Source: an uncultured Burkholderiales bacterium
GTDB lineage: Bacteria; Pseudomonadota; Gammaproteobacteria; Burkholderiales; Burkholderiaceae_C
DNA: 59,590 bases
Reading direction: 5' to 3'
Assembly (NCBI GenBank): GCA_903864315.1
Contig: CAIPFK010000010.1
Span: 1 to 59,590 of the forward strand
Part shown: in pieces, positions 25,079-33,957 of the stretch
How the letters are laid out: each line of letters opens with the position of its first letter
Position numbering within the stretch: the stretch's first letter is position 1
Made by a program: the position numbers and the translations under genes
Notes under the pieces: generated by a model
What the model saw: the letters and a program-made list of their open reading frames with translations, nothing else
What the model was told of the DNA's origin: nothing
Database searches by the model: none

Positions 25079-27790
25079 ATGTCCGCTTTGCCCAACGAAC
25101 AGCGCACGTTCGCGCTCAACGATGCCGACAGTCAAGAAACACGTGAGTGGCTCGATGCTTTGAGTGCAGTCATTCAAAACGAGGGCACTGAGCGAGCTCA
25201 TTTCTTGATTGAGCAACTCCTCGAGCACGCCAGAGAAAGTCGCATTGACTTGCCGTTCTCTGCCAACACGGGCTACGTCAACACCATTGACACGGAAGAG
25301 GAAGAGGTCTGTCCTGGCAACATTGAAATCGAAGAGCGGCTGCGCGCTTATATGCGCTGGAATGCCATGGCCATGGTCGTCAAGGCCAATCGCCATCACC
25401 CCGAAGATGGTGGCGATTTGGGCGGTCACATCGGCTCCTTTGCCTCGTTGGCCCATTTGTTTGGCGCGGGCTTCAATCATTTTTGGCATGCTGAAAATGA
25501 GAACCACGGTGGTGACTTGCTCTATATTCAAGGCCACGTCTCACCAGGCGTCTACGCAAGAGCCTACCTGGAAGGACGCTTGAGCGAGGAGCAGTTGCTC
25601 AACTTCAGGCAAGAAGTCCACGGCAAGGGTTTGTCAAGCTACCCCCACCCCAAGCTCATGCCCGAGTTTTGGCAATTCCCCACGGTCTCGATGGGCCTGG
25701 GCCCCTTGATGGCCATTTACCAAGCGCGGTTTTTAAAGTACCTGCACGCCAGGGGCATTGCCAACACCGAGAACCGAAAAATCTGGGTGTTTTGTGGTGA
25801 TGGCGAGATGGACGAGGTCGAGTCTTTGGGCGCCATTGGTCTGGCTGCGCGCGAAAAACTTGATAATTTGATTTTTGTGATCAACTGCAACTTGCAGCGT
25901 TTGGATGGCCCCGTGCGCGGTAACGGCAAAATCATCCAAGAGCTCGAGAGCGAGTTCAGGGGATCGGGCTGGAATGTGATCAAGCTCATCTGGGGCAGCA
26001 ATTGGGATGGCCTCTTGGCCAAAGACCACGATGGCGCTTTGAGACGCATCATGATGGAAACCTTGGATGGTGACTACCAAGCGTTCAAGGCCAATGACGG
26101 CGCCTTTGTTCGTCAGCATTTCTTTGGTCGCGACCCCAAGACCTTGGAGATGGTCGCCAAAATGAGTGACGATGAGATTTGGAATTTGCGCCGCGGTGGA
26201 CACGATCCTCAAAAAGTCTACGCCGCCTATGCAAAAGCCGTCAACCACAAGGGCCAGCCCAGTGTGCTGCTCATCAAGACCGTCAAAGGCTTTGGCATGG
26301 GTAAAATTGGTGAGGGCAAAAACACCGTCCACCAAACCAAAAAACTCACGGACGAAGACATCAAGATCTTTCGCGATCGTTTCAATATCCCTGTGCCCGA
26401 TAGCGAATTGTCCAAGTTGCCGTTTTATAAACCTGCAGATGACACACCGGAGATGCAGTACTTGCATCAGCGCCGCCAAGCTCTGGGGGGGTACTTGCCA
26501 TCTCGTCGTGTCAAAAGCGAAGAAGCCTTTCAAGTCCCACCACTGGAGACATTCAAGACGATTTTGGAGCCCACGGTCGAGGGCCGAGAGATCTCCACCA
26601 CCCAAGCGTATGTGCGCTTTTTAACGCAACTCTTGAGAGACCCCGCGCTGGGCTCCAGGGTGGTCCCCATTTTGGTGGACGAGGCCAGAACCTTTGGCAT
26701 GGAGGGGCTCTTCAGACAAGTGGGTATCTACAACCCCGCGGGCCAGCAGTACACCCCAGTCGACAAAGACCAGGTCATGTACTACAAAGAGGACAAGGCC
26801 GGTCAGATTTTGCAAGAAGGCATCAATGAAGCTGGGGGCATGAGCTCTTGGATTGCAGCGGCAACGTCCTACTCGACGAACAACCGCATCATGATTCCGT
26901 TTTATGTCTATTACTCCATGTTTGGCTTTCAGCGCATTGGCGACTTGGCCTGGGCTGCGGGCGACATGCAAGCGCGTGGCTTTTTGCTCGGGGGGACGTC
27001 TGGGCGCACGACGTTGAATGGCGAAGGCTTGCAGCACGAAGATGGTCACAGTCACATTTTGGCGGGGACCATCCCCAACTGTTTGAGCTATGACCCGACC
27101 TTTGCACACGAGGTGGCGGTGATCATGCAAGATGGCTTAAGGCGCATGGTCGAGAAGCAAGAAAACGTGTTTTACTACATCACGTTGCTCAATGAAAACT
27201 ACCCCATGCCTGGTTTAAAAGTGGGCACAGAAGCCGAAATCATCAAAGGCATGTACCTCTTGAGCGCAGGTGAGGGCGCCAAAAAGGCGCCTCGGGTGAA
27301 CTTGCTCGGTTCGGGCACCATTCTTCGTGAATCCATCGCCGCCCAAGCGCTCTTGAAAAAGGACTTCGGTGTGGTGGCCAATGTCTGGAGTTGCCCAAGC
27401 TTTAACCAACTCGCGCGTGAAGGCCAAGAGGTGGAGCGTTGGAATTTGCTGCACCCCGAACATGCACCCCAAACCTCCTTTGTGGCCTCGCAACTGGGCG
27501 CGCATGAAGGCGCCGTGGTGGCCTCGACCGACTACATGAAGTCATATGCCGAACAAATCCGAGCCTTCATCCCCAAGGGTCGCAGCTACAAGGTGTTGGG
27601 GACCGACGGCTTTGGTCGCAGCGATTTCCGCTCCAGGCTGCGTGAGCACTTTGAGATCAATCGCCACTACATTGTCGTGGCAGCCTTGAAAGCACTCAGC
27701 GAAGACGGCACGGTGCCAAGCTCCAAGGTCTTGGAAGCCATTCAAAAGTATCAGATCAACACCGAAAAAATCAATCCATTGAACGCCTAA
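25079..27790 (+). CDS. aceE: Pyruvate dehydrogenase E1 component (homodimeric type)
   Basis: A 903-aa cytoplasmic thiamine-diphosphate enzyme that decarboxylates pyruvate and acetylates the lipoyl group of E2. It is the single-chain alpha2 type of proteobacteria. The thiamine diphosphate site is FCGDGEMDEVESLGAIG (around 240) with DNLIFVINCNLQRLDGP. Upstream blocks such as GGHIGSFASLAHLFGAGFNH and EVHGKGLSSYPHPKLMP are intact, as is HEDGHSHI. Start ATG with CAGGAGA before it. It is first in aceE-aceF-lpdA, with a promoter about 45 bases upstream, and divergent from a sensor kinase operon. Confidence 0.97.
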   Translation: MSALPNEQRTFALNDADSQETREWLDALSAVIQNEGTERAHFLIEQLLEHARESRIDLPFSANTGYVNTIDTEEEEVCPGNIEIEERLRAYMRWNAMAMVVKANRHHPEDGGDLGGHIGSFASLAHLFGAGFNHFWHAENENHGGDLLYIQGHVSPGVYARAYLEGRLSEEQLLNFRQEVHGKGLSSYPHPKLMPEFWQFPTVSMGLGPLMAIYQARFLKYLHARGIANTENRKIWVFCGDGEMDEVESLGAIGLAAREKLDNLIFVINCNLQRLDGPVRGNGKIIQELESEFRGSGWNVIKLIWGSNWDGLLAKDHDGALRRIMMETLDGDYQAFKANDGAFVRQHFFGRDPKTLEMVAKMSDDEIWNLRRGGHDPQKVYAAYAKAVNHKGQPSVLLIKTVKGFGMGKIGEGKNTVHQTKKLTDEDIKIFRDRFNIPVPDSELSKLPFYKPADDTPEMQYLHQRRQALGGYLPSRRVKSEEAFQVPPLETFKTILEPTVEGREISTTQAYVRFLTQLLRDPALGSRVVPILVDEARTFGMEGLFRQVGIYNPAGQQYTPVDKDQVMYYKEDKAGQILQEGINEAGGMSSWIAAATSYSTNNRIMIPFYVYYSMFGFQRIGDLAWAAGDMQARGFLLGGTSGRTTLNGEGLQHEDGHSHILAGTIPNCLSYDPTFAHEVAVIMQDGLRRMVEKQENVFYYITLLNENYPMPGLKVGTEAEIIKGMYLLSAGEGAKKAPRVNLLGSGTILRESIAAQALLKKDFGVVANVWSCPSFNQLAREGQEVERWNLLHPEHAPQTSFVASQLGAHEGAVVASTDYMKSYAEQIRAFIPKGRSYKVLGTDGFGRSDFRSRLREHFEINRHYIVVAALKALSEDGTVPSSKVLEAIQKYQINTEKINPLNA

Positions 27791-27806
27791 TTTCAGGAGA
27801 CACTGC

Positions 27807-29159
27807 ATGAGTACAGTCGAATTAAAAGTGCCTGATATTGGGGATTTCGATTCCGTGTCAGTCATCGAGATCATGGTCAAAGTGGGCGATGCCATTGAGC
27901 TCGAACAGTCGTTGATCACGGTGGAGTCGGACAAGGCCTCCATGGAGATTCCCTCCGCCTTGAAGGGGGTGATCACAGAGCTCAAAGTCAAACTGGGTGA
28001 CCAGGTCAAAGAGGGCAGCGTGCTCGCCTTGGTGAGTGTGGCAGCGACGGATGCACCGGTCAGCGCCCCAGCACCGGCACCGGCAACGGCACCCCAAGCG
28101 GTGTCGGCGCAACCCGCGCCAGCGGCAAGCCCCGTCGTGGCTCCTGTGGTTCATCCAACCCTGCCAGCGGTGTCCCCGGCCCATGAGCCCATGCAAACGC
28201 CGTCGCTCCTGACGCAAGTCCCCCATGCCTCACCCTCCATTCGCAAACTCGCGCGTGAGTTGGGTGTGCCATTGAACGAGGTCAAAGGCTCGGGGCCCAA
28301 AGGTCGCATTGCCGTGGAAGACATTCAGGCCTTCTCTCGAAGCGTCATGAGTGGCGAGACTCAAACCGCCGCCCAAGCCGCGTCTTCATCGACCCGGCCC
28401 CATGCGGCAACGGGTGCAAGTGATGCCTTGGGTCTCTTGCCTTGGCCGAAGGTGGATTTTGCGAAATTCGGCCCCATTGAGCGCAAAGAGTTGGGGCGCA
28501 TCAAAAAGATTTCAGGCGCCAATTTGCATCGCAATTGGGTGATGATCCCACACGTCACCAATCACGACGATGCGGACATCACCGACTTGGAGTCGTTTCG
28601 CGTGCTTTCCAACAAGGAGCATGAGAAAAGCGGCATCAAGATCACCATGCTCGCCTTTTTGATCAAGGCTTGTGTGAGCGCACTCAAGAAATTCCCCGAC
28701 TTCAATGCGTCCCTGGATGGCGATGAGTTGGTCTACAAACAGTATTACCACATTGGTTTTGCCGCCGACACGCCCAGTGGCTTGATGGTGCCCGTGATCA
28801 AGGATGCCGATAAAAAGGGGATCTTGGAGATTTCTGCGGAAATGTCGGATTTGGCCAAGAAAGCCCGCGACGGTAAGCTCGGTCCTGCGCAAATGACGGG
28901 TGCGTGTTTCACCATCTCCTCCTTGGGTGGAATTGGTGGGCGGTATTTCACGCCCATCATCAATGCGCCGGAAGTGGCGATTTTGGGCGTTTGCAAAAGC
29001 TCCATTCAGCCCGTTTGGAGCGGTCAAGCGTTTGAGCCTCGTTTGATGTTGCCGCTCTCGTTGAGCTGGGATCACCGTGTGATCGATGGCGCGCAAGCCG
29101 CGCGTTTCAATGCCCATTTGGCACAAATTTTGGCCGATTTCCGTCGCGTTCTACTTTAA
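27807..29159 (+). CDS. aceF: Dihydrolipoamide acetyltransferase, E2 of pyruvate dehydrogenase
   Basis: A 450-aa core enzyme that transfers acetyl from the lipoyl arm to CoA. Domains: one lipoyl domain (1-75, lipoylated K43 in ESDKASME); an Ala/Pro linker (about 80-135); the E1/E3-binding domain (ASPSIRKLARELGVPLNEVK, about 140-180); and the catalytic domain, ending with LSLSWDHRVIDGA (around 421-428), which holds the catalytic His/Asp. It has only one lipoyl domain, against two or three in many proteobacteria; the E3 encoded next carries another. AGGAGA lies before the ATG, 16 bases after aceE. Confidence 0.97.
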   Translation: MSTVELKVPDIGDFDSVSVIEIMVKVGDAIELEQSLITVESDKASMEIPSALKGVITELKVKLGDQVKEGSVLALVSVAATDAPVSAPAPAPATAPQAVSAQPAPAASPVVAPVVHPTLPAVSPAHEPMQTPSLLTQVPHASPSIRKLARELGVPLNEVKGSGPKGRIAVEDIQAFSRSVMSGETQTAAQAASSSTRPHAATGASDALGLLPWPKVDFAKFGPIERKELGRIKKISGANLHRNWVMIPHVTNHDDADITDLESFRVLSNKEHEKSGIKITMLAFLIKACVSALKKFPDFNASLDGDELVYKQYYHIGFAADTPSGLMVPVIKDADKKGILEISAEMSDLAKKARDGKLGPAQMTGACFTISSLGGIGGRYFTPIINAPEVAILGVCKSSIQPVWSGQAFEPRLMLPLSLSWDHRVIDGAQAARFNAHLAQILADFRRVLL

Positions 29160-29171
29160 GAAAGTCCATCC

Positions 29172-31004
29172 ATGGCAACCCTAGACATCAAGGTCCCTGA
29201 TATTGGTGACTTCAGTGAAGTGGCGGTGATTGAAATCTTGGTGAAGGTGGGCGACCACGTCAAGGCCGAGCAAAGCTTGATCACCGTCGAGTCTGACAAA
29301 GCGTCGATGGAAATTCCTTGCTCCCATGCTGGTGTGATCAAAGAGCTCAAGGTCAAGCTCTCGGACAAAGTCAAAGAGGGCAGTGTGCTCTTGACCTTGG
29401 AGGCGTCTGATAGTGCATCCGTTGCAACAGTTGCATCCGTGCCCACGCCTGCAGCCCAAGCTTCCTCTCCAGTGACCCCCCCAGTGGTGTCGCCAGCGAG
29501 CGCTGCCATCCAGTCCTCATCGACAGCGCCCAGTCAAACCGACTGCGATGTGTTGGTGCTTGGCGGTGGGCCTGGTGGCTATTCGGCCGCTTTCAGAGCA
29601 GCCGACTTGGGGCTGAAGGTGATGTTGGTCGAGCGCTATGGCGCTTTGGGGGGGGTGTGTTTGAACGTGGGGTGTATTCCCTCCAAAGCCTTGTTGCATG
29701 TGGCCAGTGTCATGGACGAGGTCTCGCACTTGTCGGCCATGGGGGTGAGTTTCGCGCCACCGAGCATCAACTTGGATCAATTGAGAGCGCACAAGGACAA
29801 AGTGATCACCAAGCTCACGGGCGGTTTGGGTGCCATGGCCAAAATGAGAAAAGTCGAGGTGGTGAGAGGTTTTGGATTTTTTGAAGGACCCCATACCCTG
29901 CGGGTCGAGGAGACCCAAGGCAGTGCGCAAGAAAAAACCGGTCAAACCCGTCAGCTCACGTTCAAGAGCGCCATCATTGCGGTGGGGTCCCAGGCGGTGC
30001 GACTGCCTTTCATGCCAGAAGACCCCCGGATTGTGGACAGCACGGGTGCGTTGAAACTTCAACAAGTCCCCAAGAAAATGCTCATCTTGGGCGGGGGCAT
30101 CATTGGACTCGAGATGGGCACGGTCTACAGCACCTTGGGTGCTCGCTTGGACGTGGTCGAGATGATGGACGGTCTCATGCAAGGCGCGGACCGCGATTTG
30201 GTCAAAGTTTGGCAAAAAATGAATGCGCCGCGTTTTGATCAGATCATGCTTGGCACCAAAACCGTGGGTGCTGTTGCTTCTAGCAAGGGCATTGAGGTGA
30301 GTTTTGAAGGGGCCAAGGGGCTCAGCACACAAACCTATGACTTGGTGCTTCAAGCGGTGGGGCGCAGTCCCAACGGCAAGAAAATCAAAGCCGAGGCCGC
30401 TGGGGTTGCGGTCACTGATCGCGGCTTCATTGGTGTTGATATTCAGATGCGAACCAATGTGCCCCACATCTTTGCCATTGGCGATGTGGTGGGACAGCCC
30501 ATGCTGGCACACAAAGCGGTGCACGAGGGCCATGTCGCTGCAGAGGTCGCCGCGGGTGTTCTCTTGGGGGACGCGAACTTGGCCCAAAGCGCGTTCAATG
30601 CTCGCGTCATTCCCAGTGTTGCTTACACCGATCCCGAGGTGGCTTGGGTGGGGCTCACCGAAGACCAAGCCAAGGCCAGTGGCATTGCCGTCAAAAAGGG
30701 CCTCTTCCCTTGGGCCGCCTCTGGTCGTGCCATTGCCAATGGCCGCGATGAAGGCTTCACGAAATTGCTCTTTGACGACTCACCCAGTGCGCACGGCCAC
30801 GGCAAAATTTTGGGCGGTGGCATGGTGGGCACCCATGCGGGAGACATGATTGGCGAGGTGGCGTTGGCCATCGAGATGGGAGCGGATGCGGTCGATATCG
30901 GCAAGACCATTCACCCCCATCCCACTTTGGGCGAGACCATCGGCTTGGCAGCTGAAGTGGCACACGACTCGTGCACTGATTTGCCCCCAGTCAAGAAAAA
31001 ATAA
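29172..31004 (+). CDS. lpdA: Dihydrolipoyl dehydrogenase with N-terminal lipoyl domain, E3 of PDH
   Basis: A 610-aa FAD enzyme that reoxidises dihydrolipoyl groups with NAD. Residues 1-80 are a full lipoyl domain (K43 in ESDKASME) nearly identical in plan to that of AceF. A Ser/Ala/Pro linker follows, then the flavoprotein: GGGPGGYSAAFRAADLG (FAD), the redox disulfide GGVCLNVGCIPSK (around 162-167), an NAD site LGGGIIGLEMGTVYSTLG, FAIGDVVGQPMLAHKA, and the C-terminal active-site HPHPTLGET. Fused lipoyl-E3 proteins are known in Burkholderiales and Neisseria PDH operons. The gene follows aceF by 12 bases and converges with the NlpC gene 6 bases later. Confidence 0.97.
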   Translation: MATLDIKVPDIGDFSEVAVIEILVKVGDHVKAEQSLITVESDKASMEIPCSHAGVIKELKVKLSDKVKEGSVLLTLEASDSASVATVASVPTPAAQASSPVTPPVVSPASAAIQSSSTAPSQTDCDVLVLGGGPGGYSAAFRAADLGLKVMLVERYGALGGVCLNVGCIPSKALLHVASVMDEVSHLSAMGVSFAPPSINLDQLRAHKDKVITKLTGGLGAMAKMRKVEVVRGFGFFEGPHTLRVEETQGSAQEKTGQTRQLTFKSAIIAVGSQAVRLPFMPEDPRIVDSTGALKLQQVPKKMLILGGGIIGLEMGTVYSTLGARLDVVEMMDGLMQGADRDLVKVWQKMNAPRFDQIMLGTKTVGAVASSKGIEVSFEGAKGLSTQTYDLVLQAVGRSPNGKKIKAEAAGVAVTDRGFIGVDIQMRTNVPHIFAIGDVVGQPMLAHKAVHEGHVAAEVAAGVLLGDANLAQSAFNARVIPSVAYTDPEVAWVGLTEDQAKASGIAVKKGLFPWAASGRAIANGRDEGFTKLLFDDSPSAHGHGKILGGGMVGTHAGDMIGEVALAIEMGADAVDIGKTIHPHPTLGETIGLAAEVAHDSCTDLPPVKKK

Positions 31005-31010
31005 GGCTGT

Positions 31011-31790
31011 TCAGTTCGGCTCTGCGACCCCAGAGCTCGTGTTGGTCTGGGGCACTGGTGTGAGCATTGATGGTTGTGCTTGAGGTTGAGATTGCAATGA
31101 GGCTGAGTTGCTGTTGGCGTTGCCCATTCCGAAGCTCGAGAAGGACAAACCGTTGCTCAACACGTTGCTTGGCAAATTGGGAAAGCTCGGTAAGTTGGGC
31201 AAGCGCTTGGGCAATTCGCTCAAGCCAGTGACCGCGTTGGGGATCAATTCCTGGACCCGCCTCGCCCCATCAAACCGTTTGGCCCAATAGGCATCTCTCA
31301 TGTCCTCGATGCGCACTTGGTGGCCTGGGCGAGGTGAGTGGATGAACTTGCCGTCTCCAATGTAGATGCCCACATGGCTGAAGGCTTGTCGAAGGGTGTG
31401 ATAAAACACCAAGTCGCCAGGTTTCAAATCTTTCACATCCACGTTTTGCGTGACCTCGGCTTGGTCTTTGGCCCGACGTGGAAGAACAAGACCAATGGAG
31501 CGCTCAAAGATGGTTCGCACAAAGCCACTGCAATCAAAACCGGTGGTCTCACTCGTGCCCCCGGCTCGGTAGGGCACGCCCAACAAGCCCATGGCATTGA
31601 CCACCAGACCCGAGGCGGTATCACTCATGTTTTGGCGCAACTGCTCGATTTGATTGATCACGCCCGCATCGACCAGGAATTGTTCAATGTCCTGGGCTGG
31701 TTGGCGCTTGGGTGCCGCCCACGTGAGGTTGCACGCAAGCAATAAAGTAAAGACAAGCCAAATGCGCATGGCTTTGATTTTAGTAGGCAT
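31011..31790 (-). CDS. NlpC/P60 family cell-wall peptidase (C40)
   Basis: A 259-aa exported cysteine peptidase that is expected to cut peptide stems of peptidoglycan. The signal peptide (MRIWLVFTLLLACNLTWA-AP) is cleaved at about residue 25. The catalytic domain has C87 in TGFDCSGFVRTIF, H139 in FSHVGIYIGDG and H151 in FIHSP, a full triad. The C-terminal third is a Leu/Pro/Asn/Ser/Gln-rich tail (about 190-259) with no known domain, perhaps an envelope linker. The cysteine in LLAC could be read as a lipobox but is too early. Starts at 31790 and 31769 are both possible; neither has a good ribosome site. Confidence 0.92.
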   Translation of the reverse strand: MPTKIKAMRIWLVFTLLLACNLTWAAPKRQPAQDIEQFLVDAGVINQIEQLRQNMSDTASGLVVNAMGLLGVPYRAGGTSETTGFDCSGFVRTIFERSIGLVLPRRAKDQAEVTQNVDVKDLKPGDLVFYHTLRQAFSHVGIYIGDGKFIHSPRPGHQVRIEDMRDAYWAKRFDGARRVQELIPNAVTGLSELPKRLPNLPSFPNLPSNVLSNGLSFSSFGMGNANSNSASLQSQPQAQPSMLTPVPQTNTSSGVAEPN

Positions 31791-32002
31791 TTGGGGGTAT
31801 TTGAGCGCGTGCTTTTTGGGTTTTCATCAAACTCCCCGGCATGGAGTGAAAAATCACCTAAACTCGGCTGAAATGGTGTTGTTGTCCACAGCAGGGCTGA
31901 ATTTTCATCCAGTTCTTGAAGCCAATACAGGGTTTTTTCCCAGTTTCCCTTGGTTCAAGTCCAGCCCGCAAGTCATTCACTGCATTTAGAAAGCAAAGAG
32001 AC

Positions 32003-32983
32003 ATGTTCAAAGCCTTGGTGCTCAGAAAAGAAGAGTCCTTCAGTGCCCAACTCGAGAGTTTGAGCGAGGACACGCTCCCAGCGGGGGATGTGTTGGCTCA
32101 AGTGCTCTACTCCACACTCAACTACAAGGACGCTTTGGCCATCACCAACACCTCACCGGTGGTGCGCCAATGGCCCATGGTGGCAGGCATTGATGGTGCG
32201 GGCGTGGTGCTGCGTTCTGACTCGCCACAATGGCAAGTGGGGGATGCCTTTGTTCACAACGGTTGGGGCTTGGGGGAGACACGCTGGGGCCTACTGGCTG
32301 AGCGGGCAAGCCTGGAGTCCAAGGGTTTGGTGCATTTGCCCCATGGCCTCACTGCCCTGCAAGCCATGGCCATTGGCACCGCGGGCTACACTGCCATGCT
32401 CAGTGTCATGGCGCTTGAGCGCCACGGCCTCCAACCGGGTGCAGGTGAGGTGCTCGTGACGGGGGCGAGTGGCGGGGTGGGCAGTGTGGCCGTGGCCTTG
32501 TTGTCCAGTCTGGGCTACTCAGTGGTGGCGAGCACGGGCAAGTTGACCGAGGCCGACTACTTGAAAGCCTTGGGCGCGTCGTCGGTGATCGACCGCGCCG
32601 AGTTGAGCGCCCAAAGCCCCCGACCCTTGCAAAAAGAGCGTTGGGCTGCTGTCGTGGATTCGGTGGGTTCTCACACCTTGGTCAACGCCTTGGCCCAAAC
32701 GCGTTATGGGGGGGCGGTGAGCGCGTGTGGTTTGGCCCAGGGCTTTGATTTGACGTCCACGGTGATGCCTTTTATTTTGCGGGGGGTGAGTTTGCTGGGC
32801 ATCGATTCGGTCATGGCGCCACTCCCACTCAGGATTGAAGCGTGGAGACGATTGGCCAACGATTTGGACCTGGCCAAACTCGAGCGCATGACCCGTGTCA
32901 TTGCCATGGAAGACGTGATCGACGTGGCGCAAGAGCTCAGGCTGGGCCACATCAAAGGCCGTGTTGTTGTGAAGGTGTCATGA
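32003..32983 (+). CDS. acuI: Acrylyl-CoA reductase-like NADPH oxidoreductase (AcuI/YhdH family)
   Basis: A 326-aa medium-chain reductase without the structural zinc motif. AcuI/YhdH enzymes reduce acrylyl-CoA to propionyl-CoA, which detoxifies acrylate from 3-hydroxypropionate or DMSP. The blocks are LNYKDALAITNTSPVVRQWP, MVAGIDGAGVV, GTAGYTAMLSVMALERHG, the NADPH site VTGASGGVGSVAVALLSSLG and ALGASSVIDRAEL. The ATG at 32003 has AAAGAG just before it; the frame extends upstream but without family sequence. The stop overlaps the start of the isochorismatase-like gene (ATGA), so the two are coupled. The symbol is by family; the exact substrate is not proven. Confidence 0.88.
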   Translation: MFKALVLRKEESFSAQLESLSEDTLPAGDVLAQVLYSTLNYKDALAITNTSPVVRQWPMVAGIDGAGVVLRSDSPQWQVGDAFVHNGWGLGETRWGLLAERASLESKGLVHLPHGLTALQAMAIGTAGYTAMLSVMALERHGLQPGAGEVLVTGASGGVGSVAVALLSSLGYSVVASTGKLTEADYLKALGASSVIDRAELSAQSPRPLQKERWAAVVDSVGSHTLVNALAQTRYGGAVSACGLAQGFDLTSTVMPFILRGVSLLGIDSVMAPLPLRIEAWRRLANDLDLAKLERMTRVIAMEDVIDVAQELRLGHIKGRVVVKVS

Positions 32984-33606
32984 TGCTGATTTCTAGCGAA
33001 GAATCCCAACTGGTTTTTTTGGACGTGCAAGACGCGCATCTCGCCGGGGTCTCCCATGCGATGGCGCTCGTGGCGCGTGCGCAGTTGCTCGCCCGTGTGG
33101 CTGGTGTTTTAAGAGTGCCACTGAGCTGCACCGAGCAGCATCCCCAGGTCTTGGGGCACATGCCCCAAGACCTGCAAACACTGTGCCCCAAACCACTCAC
33201 CAAAATGGTGTTCTCAGCCTGTGAAGAGGGCTTGATTGAGATCTTGCGACCGCCCGTGAAAAACGCTCCCGTGCAGGGCAATGCGCGCAGCTTGCCCAAG
33301 CATTTGCAAAAAAAGGAGGTGCCAGCTCCTGAAAAAAATCAAATTGTGCTCTTGGGCCTTGAGGCGCATGTGAGCGTGCTGCAAACGGCGCTTGATCTGC
33401 TCGATGACGAGTTCGATGTGTGTGTGGTGGTCGATGCCACGCGCTCCAAGCGTCAAAGCGATCAGGATGCGGCGCTCGATCGGCTCGCGTCCGCAGGGGC
33501 AGAGCTTGTGACCACCGAGATGGTGGTCTATGAATGGCTCAGAAGCGCAGAGCATGAACGATTTGAAGAAATTGAGCGTTGGCTCAAGGCGTTGAATTTG
33601 CCTTGA
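32980..33606 (+). CDS. Isochorismatase-like hydrolase with Ser in place of catalytic Cys
   Basis: A 208-aa cytoplasmic protein of the isochorismatase/YcaC fold. The first catalytic Asp region is LVFLDVQDAHL and the lysine is in PLTKMVFSACEEG. The block that usually reads EAHVC is EAHVS here: S132, codon AGC, replaces the nucleophilic Cys. The rest of the block (VLQTALDLLDDEFDVCVVVDA) is conserved, and so is the tail, with TTEMVVYEWLRSAEHERF. Members hydrolyse isochorismate, nicotinamide or amides; with Ser here the protein may be inactive, altered or a serine hydrolase. It is coupled by a 4-base overlap to the acrylyl-CoA reductase gene. Confidence 0.85.
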   Translation: MMLISSEESQLVFLDVQDAHLAGVSHAMALVARAQLLARVAGVLRVPLSCTEQHPQVLGHMPQDLQTLCPKPLTKMVFSACEEGLIEILRPPVKNAPVQGNARSLPKHLQKKEVPAPEKNQIVLLGLEAHVSVLQTALDLLDDEFDVCVVVDATRSKRQSDQDAALDRLASAGAELVTTEMVVYEWLRSAEHERFEEIERWLKALNLP

Positions 33607-33610
33607 TTTT

Positions 33611-33641
33611 GCGTTGGGCTTGCGTTGGGCTTGCGTTGGGC
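33611..33641 (+). repeat. Short tandem repeat, 11-bp unit
   Basis: The unit GCGTTGGGCTT occurs 2.8 times directly after the isochorismatase stop. Such runs expand and contract by slippage. No function is seen. Confidence 0.7.
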
Positions 33642-33680
33642 GAGTGGGTCTGAAGGTCAAAAGCCCAAGGCATCAAGGCA

Positions 33681-33899
33681 TCAAGGTCGCCGTTTTTGCA
33701 AGGGCGACAGCAATCCACGCAAGTCATTGTGGTCGATCTCGTGCATGAGTCTGAGCAACTGGCCCAGCGAGTTCTTGGGGAAACCTTCGCGGGCGAACCA
33801 ACTCAAATAGTGTGAGGGCAGTTCACACAGCAAGCGCCCCTTGTACTTGCCGTACGGCATCTCCAAACTCACCAACTGCTCCAAAGACTGGGGGCTCAC
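33681..33899 (-). CDS. DUF3820 family protein
   Basis: A 72-aa cytoplasmic protein matching DUF3820: MPYGKYKGRLLCELPSHYLS, then WFAREGFPKNSLGQLL and MHEIDHNDL. The start is a GTG at 33897-33899 with AAGGA 6 bases before it. The family is widespread in gammaproteobacteria and betaproteobacteria, and its name in databases includes quorum-regulated virulence factor, but the biochemical function is not established. It lies 58 bases after the broken lipoprotein gene on the same strand. Confidence 0.85.
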   Translation of the reverse strand: MSPQSLEQLVSLEMPYGKYKGRLLCELPSHYLSWFAREGFPKNSLGQLLRLMHEIDHNDLRGLLSPLQKRRP

Positions 33900-33957
33900 G
33901 CGGATCCTTTGAAACCAGGGTTGGATTCTTTTGTAAAGACCTCTTCACCCGTCTCGC

